Shown here piece by piece: positions 47,617 to 59,300 of a stretch of 64,000 bases of DNA. The translations under genes were made by a program, and so were the position numbers. The notes under the pieces were generated by a model. The model was given only the letters and a program-made list of their open reading frames with translations, did no database searches and was not told where the DNA came from. Origin of the DNA: Fragum whitleyi (lineage: Eukaryota > Mollusca > Bivalvia > Cardiida > Cardiidae). The stretch spans positions 33,509,056 through 33,573,055 of the forward strand of contig OX411556.1 in assembly GCA_948146395.1 (NCBI GenBank). The letters are read 5' to 3'. Each line of letters opens with the position of its first letter. Within the stretch, counting starts at the first letter, position 1.

Positions 47617-47868
47617 TTAGACTATATGCAAGACACAGATTTTCTAAATCCACTGAATGAATAATTTGACTATATGCAAGACAAAGATTTTCCATATCCA
47701 CTGAATGAATAATTTGACTATATGCAAGACAAAGATTTTCTATATCCACTGAATGAATAATTTGACTATATGCAAGACAAAGATTTTCTATATCCACTGA
47801 ATGAATAATTTTACTATATGCAAGACAAAGATTTTCTATATCCATTGAATGATCAATTTGACCATAAT
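47567..47868. repeat. 48-base tandem array built on the end of the coding region
   Basis: About six units of TATATGCAAGACAAAGATTT, TCTATATCCACTGAATGAAT and AATTTGAC. The first unit is coding. Because 48 is 16 codons, every unit lies in the frame of the gene and repeats QDKDFLYPLNE-stop. The 89-codon minus-strand frame with 16-residue repeats is this array read backwards. Confidence 0.93.
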
Positions 47869-48109
47869 TTTAGTCCGTCTCATAATTTTATTCTGATATT
47901 TTTGTTTGCCTTTTATCAAAAATGTCCTCATTTTTCATGCGACAAAAGGCTTGGATATATTTGGTGTAAGTATTTTTTTTACGAATCCAGGGATATGACA
48001 ATAGACCATAATTTATATATTATGACTTAAACATTGTTGCAGTTAAGATAATATCTCACACAAACAATGAAATCTACTGTAACTAATTTAAAATGGTTAA
48101 AAACTTATA

Positions 48110-48262
48110 CAATTTGTCCATTTTTTTCATTAAAGAAATAGAATGTTCAATTGTTTTTTTCGAGATTAATTAAAAAGAAAGATATTTATTTCATTTCGTG
48201 TATAAAAAATGGAAATTTTCACTAGTGGTTCCGCGACCCGTGAAAATATAGCTTTTATTTTT
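48110..48262. mobile_element. Family B hairpin fragment
   Basis: TTCACTAGTGGTTCCGCGAC and CCGTGAAAATATAGCTTTTA form the tip; TTAAAGAAATAGAATGTTC is the left flank. It is followed by GAGCGA-type family A words near 48270-48400. Confidence 0.5.
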
Positions 48263-48549
48263 AAAACCATTCAAAACCATTCAAAACTACTCGCTCAGCC
48301 TTCCTATCATCCATTTCACCCAAATCAATTGTAAACGTCCAAAAATTGTTTAAATTTCTACTAAACCGTTCAAAATGATCAACAGTTCAATAGAATCGAT
48401 CAATTTATTACACGATTGTATTGGCTATCGTTATTATACTATTGGTTACTGGGACCCCTGTCCCCCCACCCCCCTCGGGGGAATTTTGTACACTTTGATT
48501 TTCTGAATGGCACATGTATGAGCAACGTTTAAAGACACGTTAGCACTCT

Positions 48550-49209
48550 GGCGAGTGGGGCTTTTGTAATATACGTTACTTTGAAAGCACCCACCCTAGA
48601 TCCTTATAAAATGTTACATTTTGCTCCCATTTTGTGAAATTCTTTGGGCAGATTCCGATTTTTAGTACTATCTCATACATGCTTCTTGAGTATGAGTGAT
48701 TAAACATCCACAGAATGCTGTATAATTCAAGAAAATGCGTGGAATATACGTTACAATTACAAAATTGTATCTCAATATACGACTATATAAAGATTTTGGG
48801 ATTTTGGCGCCAAAAATATTCAAAGTCAATACTTGTTAGCAAAATTCTTAAGATAATATGATGAATTCATTTTTACATAATTTATTTTGACCTGCATATT
48901 ATTTGATTTATAAGTAGAAATGAAAAGATTCGAGCACATGTCCTTTCAAACCCTTTATACAATGTAATTTTAAATGTTTTCAATAAACAGAAAGACGAAG
49001 AATGGCAGCTGCAATTTACTACTCTTATCATGCATAATAAAACAAGAATATCATTTATAACTGATATCCTTATAACAACAAATACTTTATGTCTCTGAAG
49101 GAATTTTGTAACATACGTTTCCTCAAAATATTTTACCAAAACCCGTTTAAACTGTTTTATTTTCTACCAATAAGTGTTAAAATGCTCCAAATTCATAGCT
49201 CTTAGTTCT

Positions 49210-49247
<38 letters not shown>

Positions 49248-52200
49248 AAAATGCATCAGTACCGGAGGCAAATGTGTGACAACCAAAGATCAAAGAGCAC
49301 TAATGGTAATAAAATTTAGACCTTAATTGACAAATCAATGTTATATCTTTGAACGGCCAAGAAGAAAATTCTTATTGAATGCTAGATTTTACGTATTATC
49401 TTTTAGTGTTAAGTGATAAATCATACAAATTGAAGTTAGTATCATTTGTAGTTACCCATCTCACAAAATTAAAGTTTTGATAAAAAGATTTGAGATCATA
49501 ATTTTGAAATAGCCAAATCGTTAATAGATGTATATCCAACTGCTGAAATCGAAATACCTACACCCTTCTAAATCAGCACAGATCTTGATAATCATTTTAA
49601 ATTAGAAATTACAAATACCTTGAAATATTTAATAAAAAATACTGGCTTTTTGATAGGTATGGATATGTACTTTGTGTTGTACTATACCAATGTTAAATTT
49701 CATCATTGGGAAATATCTGTTCAGTGCAATGACATATCTATCACACAATGCAGCATAAAAGCTGAACGATTTTAAGTAATTGAAACTTTTTTCAAAATTA
49801 CTTAGTTACTAAAGCATGTTTATCATTCATCTCTAGTTTATAAGTTGCCTATCAATGTTTTGAAACAGAATACCGATGGTCATAATCCAGTTACGTATGT
49901 TACCATAATAATAATAATAATGAACAAGTCGAAATTATCTTAAATGCTCTTCAGTGTCAATACGGTAGTAATTTAAATCAAAATCATTATTTCTCTTTGA
50001 TTAAGATGATTTCTTTGTTGTTGTTTTACTGCATGTTTTACTAACTGTTTGTCTGGAATGTTAACCAATTGGTTAGAATAAAAGTTGATGGTTTGTAGGA
50101 GAGTCTTGTACTTGTGCACATAAGAAAAATATGAGAGTTATGCCCAAGAACCATGAGTATATTAATAAGAATGGGCTTTCTTCAACTCTTTTCTATACTT
50201 TAACACAAACTGTATGTACATATTGAAAGTCAGCCAGCAAGATCAAACAGAAATACAAATAGGATGTTAAATCACCAGCCATTTACACATAAACATCTAT
50301 TAAGCCCTTATGACCATGGGACTTATTTTTATGAATCAAGTCTTGGGTTGAATTTGAATGAGGGCTTGATATTGATGAAATCATACTGCTCAAGCAATTT
50401 ATCATAATTCATTTATTGTTTCAGAATGTAAGATATAAAAGAAGCGCTAATTCTATCTAAGATATGTTTCTTTCTGCATAAAAAGTACTTGTAGTTTGTA
50501 TCTAGTTCAAAGTTAAATCATTTTTTTACCAATTTTTAAACATCTATATATTTCTTAAATCTTTACTTTTGTAAGAACTAATCATGTTCAAGAGAATTAC
50601 AATTGGTGTGCATCTAATTATCCTTTGGAAGCAGCAATTATGTTTGATTTTCAAAAAAAAGGTATTTTGAATATAACATATATCACTCCATGTGATAGCT
50701 AAATCAAAATGCATATGACAATGTTCTATTCATTTGAACATAATATTGTCATACTCATGTAAATTTTCAGTATTGAACTGAATTGCGCAGTTTCTTGGCA
50801 AAACTAGGATTGCATGCAATGTACTTTGCATTCAATTGGAAACAATAGAGAGCTTAAAATGTTAAAAAAAAATCAGACCATTTTAACAGTGTAACACTCT
50901 TATCAAGGTAGCTTAATCACCTAACCATGAATTCCTTGTATTTATCGTACACATCATTCCATTCATCACATCATCCCTTTAAAGCCCTTAAATGCTTATA
51001 AAACTAAGATTAGTGATAATCAACTCATTTGTACAGGCTGATGAAACCTAGTACCTATGATATGGAGTCAAATGCGCTACCGAATCCAATGTTACGATCA
51101 TGATCAACTCTAAGAAATATTTTTAACTTTTCTGTACTAAATGGATAGAAATATTGCTTAAAAATATTCTAGGAACAGCTTTTTTTCATCTATTTTGATC
51201 ATCATTTATTCACAATGAAAACTGCCTCTTATCATCAGAAGTAACGTATATAACTTGTGTTTTATTCTTAAAATGTGAAAAAAGTCTCAAACATAGAAGA
51301 ATTAATTGATTGATTGAATGGAGTTTTACGCAGCTTTCAACATTTTTTAGTTATATCGCGGCGGCTTGAGCACCTAACAATGGATTCCTGGTGTTTCCCT
51401 CACCAGTACAACCATCACATCCTTTCCTAGCCTCCAGTTGCTATCTCACAAAGGTCTACGATTATCAGCCCATTGGTGAGAGACTAATAGTCGGGAAAAA
51501 TGAGTGCCGCCATCGGGGATCGAACCCGGGACCTCTAGATTGACATCCGACACCATACCAACTGCGATATGATGGCGGCTCAAATATAGAAGAAACCATC
51601 AGCTGCCTCAACATTATGTTTGGTGCATTTCCTTAAACAATGATAGCGGTTCAATAATGATTATACCTATAAATAAGTGATAACGTATTTTTCACGCTTT
51701 AAAAACCACAATGAGTCTTGAAATGATTAAAATTTATATTGATACCTGAAATACTTTTAACAGTTATGGTTTATAGTTGATTTAGACAATGGGGGATTTT
51801 ACAACCATTGCAATCAGATGAGATATGAATAAACCTATGGTAATTGATGGGTAAATTGTTTGTTTAGAGTAACGTATTTTGCAAATAGCTTGATGGCCAG
51901 ATGCATGAACAATTATAAAATCTCAAAAAGAACACGAGCTTATACAAAAACACAATACAAAACATTCAGTGGAGCATTGATGAATATAACATTTCTTTTG
52001 AATACATTAAATTGAAATTTAAATGTAACGTATTTTACTCCCATGCTTTTAATGGCTATATTTTTCAAGTCATAATATAAATGGGCTTCAAATACCTTAA
52101 GAATCACAAATATCATTAACAAAACACAATATCAATTATTTTTTTACTAAATTACAGATAATTTCTATATCATGGGCTATCAAAAAGGCAATGTTAACAA

Positions 52201-52300
52201 AATTCCCAGTGAGGTAGGGATAGAAAATTTATTTCTATATTCATAGTTTTCTATGAAATTTAAGGGTAACGTATTTTACTGCAATATCATGCCACTTGAG
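48550..52300. mobile_element. Candidate large non-autonomous DNA transposon with inverted subterminal repeats
   Basis: ATACGTTAC occurs at 48571 and 48746 (near matches at 49113 and 49896). Its reverse complement GTAACGTAT occurs at 51241, 51869, 52025 and 52266 (near match 51682). The words at 52025 and 52266 sit in the longer shared phrase GTAACGTATTTTAC, preceded by TTAAATTTCA reversed. The interior is AT-rich, has a ~40-base poly-T run near 49209 and no gene. Clear terminal inverted repeats were not found, so the limits are uncertain. Confidence 0.45.
51295..51582 (-). mobile_element. tRNA-derived SINE, full copy, minus strand
   Basis: On the minus strand the head reads GCCGCCATCATATCGCAGTT, GGTATGGTG and CCCGGGTTCGATCCCCGATG then GCGGC. 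It has A and B boxes and a seven-base acceptor-stem match (GCCGCCA/TGGCGGC). The body and a TCAATCAATTAATT-type tail follow. It is the best-kept head in the window and lies inside the candidate transposon at 48550-52300. Confidence 0.85.
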
Positions 52301-52367
52301 ATGATCATATTATTCAAACAATTTCATAAAAAAGGCCCTATAGTTATTAAGCAACACAAATATATGT

Positions 52368-52530
52368 ATCGACTATTTGTCTCTCACCAATGGATCGATA
52401 AACCGTAGACCTATGTGGGATAGCAGCCGGGGGCTAGGAAAGGGTGTAATTATAGTATTGGTGTGAGAAATACCAGGAATCTGTTGTTAGGTGTCTCAGC
52501 CGTAAAACCCCAATCAAACAAACAAACAAA
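52368..52530 (+). mobile_element. SINE body, headless copy
   Basis: CGACTATTTGTCTCTCACCA, GGGATAGCAGCCGGGGGCTA, CCAGGAATCTGTTGTTAGGT and a CAAACAAACAAAAC tail; a short internal deletion follows TCTCAGCCG. Confidence 0.75.
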
Positions 52531-52544
52531 ACGAAGATATCAAT

Positions 52545-52680
52545 TAAGGGAGGTACATGTAAAGATTTATCGATAATTTCGTCCAATTCGATGAAATTAT
52601 CGATTATACTTTGCCTCCCTTGGAAATCATTCATACCTTACTCCACTCTTGTAAATTCCATTATGTTATAAGCTGTAGAT
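52545..52680. mobile_element. MITE family A fragment
   Basis: GGGAGGTACATGTAAAGATT, the palindrome ATCGATAATTTCGTCCAATT with its mirror, TTTGCCTCCCTTGGAAATCA and a terminal ATTATGTTATAAGCTGTAG. Confidence 0.55.
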
Positions 52681-52837
52681 GTTGGGATTTATTCTAGTTC
52701 TATCTTTTGTTACTAACTGCCATTAATCATCCCAGTCTAACAGGAAAAAGCAATCCTACACCCACGGCAAGTATAGATACTTTAAGGATAACACGAATTG
52801 AGATCGGCTCGAGTTTTTTGTTATTTTTCATTTATAT

Positions 52838-53163
52838 TTGACGACCCGTCCGGCTTAAGGGTACACGTAGTGCGTAATTTGTCGACCCTGGGCAGCCTGC
52901 GCCGCCAGCTCAGGCTGACTAGGGTCAAAACTTTTCGCACGCAACTGTATTACTACGTTCAGAATGATCGTTCTACCTTCCTGTATAAGATTTTTTCAAA
53001 TGCGGCGTCTGGGTCATAGTGTCGAATTTACCCCCTCACTCACAGCTATTTAAAGGGCATATAATTATTTTATCACCTGTAATATTTTCTCAACTAGAAT
53101 AGGCCTATTGTCTGGTATTTTGAAATCAGCAGATGACCCATTTTCCTTTGACCGGTCACATGC
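52838..53163. mobile_element. Diverged MITE family E upstream of the C4-like gene
   Basis: GACGACCCGTCCGGCTTAAG on the left, GTCGACCCTGGGCAGCCTGC with its mirror GGCTGACTAGGGTCAAAAC, and TTTGACCGGTCACATGCG on the right. The layout matches 57100-57367. It ends about 70 bases before the start codon of the next gene. Confidence 0.5.
53045..53085 (+). promoter_or_regulatory. Possible TATA-like element of the C4-like gene
   Basis: CTATTTAAAGGGCATATAAT lies about 190 bases before the start codon, inside the family E remnant. Weak evidence. Confidence 0.2.
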
Positions 53164-53235
53164 GTATGTAGAATCTAGGTCAAACTTTTCTTAAAGGAAC
53201 ATTTAACACAAACGTTTATCAAACCAAGGGCAGAC

Positions 53236-53373
53236 ATGGTTCGCCTCTATTATTTATGTGCGTGTGTTGTTACTTTCGCTTCTTTGGTATTAACGGAAGT
53301 AAAAGTCGAAAAGCGATTCCTGACGAACAACGACGTGAATTTGACGGCTTTAGTGGCTAAACTGACGTCAGAG
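53236..53373 (+). CDS. C4-like exon 1: signal peptide
   Basis: Residues 1-46. MVRLYYLCACVVTFASLVLT is a signal peptide (short basic start, hydrophobic core, small residues before the likely cut). VEKRFLTNNDVNLTALVAKL leads into the coiled coil. The donor is GAG|GTATGT, phase 0. Confidence 0.87.
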
Positions 53374-56300
53374 GTATGTACGAGAGCCGATTATTTCTAT
53401 TCGCAACGTTTTCGAAATTCGTTTGTCTTTTATGTATGGGTCTCACCGCCATAATAAAATTCATTGCAGTCGTAACACTGCGGCTTGTGCACCTAGTCAT
53501 GGTTTCATGTCGTTTCTCTCGCCAGTACAGCCACGACATGCCATCCGAGCACCAGCTGCTCATCCAAGCTTACTATTTAACTTACGCACAGTAGTGGTAC
53601 ACAATTGACTTGTTTCACATTACTTTTATCAAATGTCCGTTGAAATTTGGCCGAGCCAGGGTTCGAACTCACCATCCGAAGGATTGACAGCACACAACTC
53701 GTTTTCGAGGAAGTGCATGTCTATCTGGTGCTTTTGTTTGCTTTATTTCCAAGAAACAATTCTAAAGTAGTTAGAAACATTGTGTTATTAACAAATTAAA
53801 TGATTTTGGAATTATTTTGGCACAATATTAAATGAGTCTGTTTAATAGTGAGTTTTGAATGATATTCAAGGAGAAATAGAATATCGCTAATCTCATATTT
53901 CTTACCTCCCTTTACAAAAATAGAACTTATCTGTAAAAAAAGGATTTGAGCACCTTTGAAGTCGCTTCCAAATCAACACTGACTTATAAAATTGAGGAAT
54001 GATGTGTTCGATTAGAAGCATTGTAAACGATTCTCGGTTAATTTCGAAAGATTTCCAAGAGTAAAATGGTTTGAGATCGAGTGTTTTGAATGAACGAATA
54101 GGGGGTTGGGTGAGCGATTTCAAATGGTTGAGAATAGGAAGAGAGACGCTTTCACGATATTTCTAAGCGTAAGTAAATAAATTGGCATAAGGCAATACAT
54201 GTGCTTTACCTGATATATAGAACCACTGCATCCAATGCTTTAAAAGTTCCTTATCAATATCTCAGCTTAAATAATAGAACTTTCTATAGTATGTCTTTAC
54301 ACAACAGCAACATCAACAGAAACACTAATTTTAATTCAAAACCAAATGGTATTTGAAATTTGGTAATCGAAAATAGGAAGTAAAATTTGTAATGTGTCAG
54401 ATGAAATTATATCTAATAATTATGTAGTTGATATCGATATTTGCCGGTGAAAATAGTTTGTTTGATTTCATTTGGAAAAAATAACGAATTAGCTATTTCT
54501 TTTAAAAAAAAATCTTTGGCGATTTAGATGAAATCGACAAAAAAAAACGGTAGAGTATCATTTGATAAACTCATTGTCTAATCAGTGAAATGACGAAACA
54601 CTTCTACCCCGATTTCGTTCATTTCACCCATCTGACGTTATCTTTAGGGGCCAAATAAGCGACGTCATCGTTTGCATAGCTATCATGTGCAAAATGGTCC
54701 TTTTTTTCTTTTTTTAATTTTGTCTTATTGTTGCATCTTAGAAAAAGAATGATTGTTTGTTTCGAGTAAGATCGATTGAAATTTTATTTCATGAACAACA
54801 AAATCTATATTTTCACTCGTGGCTCCGCCACTCTTGAAAATATAGCTTTTGTTCTCCACTCAATGAAATATAAATCGATATTACACTGAAACAAACGATT
54901 ATCGTCTAATGAATTTATATTTGTTTATAAAACGATTGATTTCTGAATTTCGAATAATCAAGTTTTCGGAAATTGCACGTGATTTATATTTTTTATTTGA
55001 CATATGTTTTATTATCACTTTCATATCACTTATTCAGATAGAGTCTCTAAAACAGAGTCAGTCTACACTAAAATATGACGTCATCAATCTGACGGATACC
55101 TTAGACTTCGTGAACAAAGAACTCCAAAATACGAAGGTCAAGCTCCAACATGCCCTCAACAATGCTCAGACTTCCTTGTCAGCCAGTAAGTAAGTAAAGA
55201 CACAAAATCAGAAAAATACCTTGATTTAATTAAAGGGAGGTATAGAAATTTAATAAAACACTCAGTATTTCAATATTTTGGCAAAAATAGCCTTTTTCAA
55301 GAAAACGAAAAATATTCTAACACTAGATCTACTTCATAATAATTTTAACTCATAAAGGATATGATAAATTTAAAATGGCTGTATCAGTTAAAATTATTAT
55401 GTAGTAGTGTAAGAATATTTTTCGTTTTCTTGAAAAAGGCAGTTTTTGCCGAAATATTGAAATACTGAGTGTTTTATTAAATGTTTATTTTATTCCCTTC
55501 GGAATAATTTTGTGGTATAAAAATTATCGCTTTTTTCCTCCACTTATGTTTCACCCCCCTTAAGCATCATTCAAAATTCGCTCATCGCACTCATTCAATT
55601 TCATTCCAAAATCAACTCTAAATCATTCAGCCTGTCAATTTCAATATGTTCCTAACTGTAGGTCCATGCAACAATTTTGACCAATCAAACTTCTCGATAA
55701 ACCTGTCAGCAAATGTCAAAATCGCTACTCTTTACAAATGATATCCACGAAGCGAAAGATGTACATTTATTTGAATGCAATGGTGTTATTATTTGAATAG
55801 AACCGTAAAAGAGAATCACCAGAAGGGAATGACGATGTAAGCGTATTATTTAAATGAAATGATGAATGTTTGAAGATTTTCTTTTCGGTTTTAGCAAATT
55901 ATTCGAATGGAATCGGATGAGCATTTAAGAAGAATTGTCTGATGGAACGACTTACGCTTTTGGAGAATCATGCGAATGCAATGGTTAGCTATTTAAATGA
56001 TTAATTTGAAATGAAGTATAAACGAAAATTAAATTAAATTATAACAGATTGTTAATGTGGAGGCTCACCAGTGTCGTATCTTTTACGGCATTTTGATTCC
56101 CTTGCGCATGCTTAGCTATGTTTATTTCAGATCCGGGATCTGTGTACGTACGATGGGGACGGTCTAAATGTAGTTCAGACTCAGAACTCGTTTATTCAGG
56201 TACTTAATAATAATCTGCAAACGAAATTAAATGTTTATAGTAAACATGTCGTTTTAATATAGAGTTAAAATGAATACCTTGTTAGAATCATTCGTTTCTA

Positions 56301-59300
56301 GTGCCAGGTTCATCTTATGCCCCTACAACGAGCGCATCACAAGCTGGTGCCACGCATTATTGAACTGTTGCAGTGCCTGATTTAGAAAAATCGAGGTCCC
56401 CAAAAATGAAATTAAATCTAAAAAACAAACAATAAAAAAGTACGACCCAACAAGCGACAACGGGTCATTTGGATTATACTTAAAGAGTCTATTCTAGTCG
56501 GTCTGCGCTGATCGCGTGCTATTAAGGGTCGAAACTTTTCGAATTTCGACAAATTTATGAATAGACAAAAGTATATTGCGGCGTTTTATTGACATCTGCT
56601 AAAACCAATTTGTTTTTTAAATGGTTAGCTAGGGAAGTTGTGGCCGTTTTAGTTTCACGTATACATTTCATGTTACATGTTATTTCCTTGAAAATATTAA
56701 TTGTTCCTTTTCAGCCAATTTATACTTTCAAACGACCTCGATTTTAGACAAATAAAAGACACATAGACCGTTTTGCTTTTCTTAAAACTTCATAGATAAC
56801 AAGGTAATAGCATGGCTCCTTATCAAACTTCATGTACCGTATTTTCCAGACAATTAGCCCCGGCTTATCTGTAAAAGAAGTTGAACTTTAAGGGTTGTGG
56901 CTTGTTCGCCGATGCGGCATTTACGCCGTTTTTTCTAAAAAAAGCATTTAAAAAGAGATATGCATGATTATAAATGGAAAGTAAGAGTAAACAACGGTTA
57001 TAAAAATTTTGATATATCTCCCATTTTGTTGTGACATAGTCTGAGATTAAAAAGCTTTAAAGTGACACAATTAATGAAAATAAAGGCAATAAGAATAGCA
57101 TATGTGACCCGTCACGCAAAGGGACAATCTTGGAACGTAGTTCAATAAATATTTGAAAAGGAGATTGGTTCTAGACTAGGCCAACAAGAAGTCGCAATTC
57201 AAAACATCTGTCACCGGAAGGTAGATTGATCATTTTAGTTTCAGAAAAAGAGCCAAGTGCGATAAAAATTCGACCCCAGTCAGCCTGCGCAATTCGCGCA
57301 GTCTGACACGGTTCGACTCTTTACGCACTTCCCCGGCGGTCCTTTTTCGCCTGACGGGTCACATATGTAGTAGACCGCGGCTTATACGCCGGTGTGGCCT
57401 ATCTGGCGGTTCGTAAGAAAAGAGAGCTGCGGCCTATATATCGGTGTGGCTCATTGTCCGGAATTAACGGTATACTAGACTTGCTAAATGAAGCCGTTTT
57501 CTTCTCTTAGGTTATGCTGGTGGCTCTATCTGGACGTCAACTGGTGCGGCGTCTAACTATATCTGTCTAGTACCCGATCCTGTCCTTATTGGGAACGTGA
57601 CAGGCGATAAAGGAGCTCAGGTATAAAAAAAAATGACAGAGGAAGTAGTGTTCATAATTTTAATTTGATCGCGAATAAAGGTAAAATCTAAAGCTACCAA
57701 CATCGTGTGATTGACAATGTGAATTATTTTTGAATGGAATCGAGCGTGTGTGACGATTGAGTTTTTAATGGTTTTCAAGGGAGGTAAAGGTCCAGAAGAA
57801 ATTAGCGTGGTTTTTTTTTTATCTCCCTTCAATAAAATCTACGCATTTTTTCTGATGTTGTGTCTTCGTGGACGAATCAAACGCCTAAAAATAAACATCA
57901 GTCAATAAAATCTTACAATTATTGATCGATTTGGTTAAATATTGATCATTTAAAACGATTTCGAAGCGTTTTTGAGTGAATGCGGTGAGTGGTTTTGATC
58001 GGAATAATGGTCAATTAACGTTTTTAAATCTTCAAGGTGTTTGGTGCAGAGTACGTGTTTGACAATGCTCAGTGGGTGTCGGCCTCAAACGGTCTGTATG
58101 GTAAAGACCTTACTTTTCAAGATGTTCCTTGTGCTGTTTGCAGAACGCCTAGGTAAAGTAGGATTTAACTTGCTGTTTGAGTCAACGACAATATTAATGT
58201 GCAACTCATCTGAATAGAAAAGCTATAACTTAGACGTTAACAAGAGGACCATAATGGCCTTAAAGCGCTCAACTAAATTTTATCGGTCCAGTGGATATCT
58301 GGCAGAGTCCATTCACATTTGCCTACTTGTTGAGGGGATGTTAATATACACAATTTCTCGGCCAGAATGCATCACTGAAAACTGCCATCTTCCACCCCCT
58401 CTGCCATTCCAATATGGGGAGGGGGCTCAATTAAAATTTCACAAACAAGCTTTGAGACAGGTCACCCAGGGAACATTTATGCCAAGTTTGTTTGAAATCC
58501 GCCCATTTGATAATAGGAAGATGTTCAAAGATTTTGGGCTTCAAACAAGCTCCACCCTGCAATGCCCATATTTGAGGGGTTAATCAATATCCCAGGGATA
58601 AGTTTTGAGAAGGGCCACCCAAGGAACATTTCTCCCAAGTTTGGTTTTAATCCGCCCATCGTTTATCGAGAAGAAAACGTTAAAGATTTTGGGCTCAAAA
58701 TAAGCGCAACCTACACCGTCGATATTTTTGAGTAAAAAATCCCTGAACAAGTTTTGAGAAGGGTCATCCAAAGAACATTTCTGCCAAGTTAGGTTGAAAT
58801 CCGCCCATTGGTTATAGAGAAGATATTGAAATATTTCGGGCTCAAAATAAGCCCCGTCCATATTTGGGGGTCAATCAAAAATTCAAGAACACGTTTTGAA
58901 AAAGGGTCATCCAAAAAATATTTCTGCCAAGTTTGGTTGAAATCCGCCCATTGGCAACTCAGAAAATGTTTGAAGAATTGTTGACGACTTCCGATGGACG
59001 TCGACCGACGGACAAAAGGTGATCACAAAAGCTCACCTTGAGCACGTTGTACTCGGGTGAGCAAAAAAAGTGAGTATCAATCAAAGGCCTGAAAGGCCTG
59101 AATTGAAGACAGGACTGAATATTAACAATTGGAATGAAAATTATGGCGTTTTGAGAAGATCTCTTGAGTGGGAATCAAAAATTTAAAACAATCATTGATG
59201 GTTACAAATGGAAACTGCACTTTCCTAACAAATGAATATGCTTTACTTTGAAGACTCATCACTCCCAGATAAACCTATCCCTACAGCCAGTTCAAACTTA

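Noticed and set aside
47576..47845. 89-codon minus-strand frame with perfect 16-residue repeats
   Set aside because: It is the 48-base array read on the opposite strand; its openness follows from the period being a multiple of three.
51504..51582. tRNA gene on the minus strand
   Set aside because: It is directly joined to the SINE body and tail and is one of several such heads, so it is part of a retroposon.
58254..58861. Frames of 109 (plus) and 93 (minus) codons
   Set aside because: Both lie in the internal repeats of a family D element.
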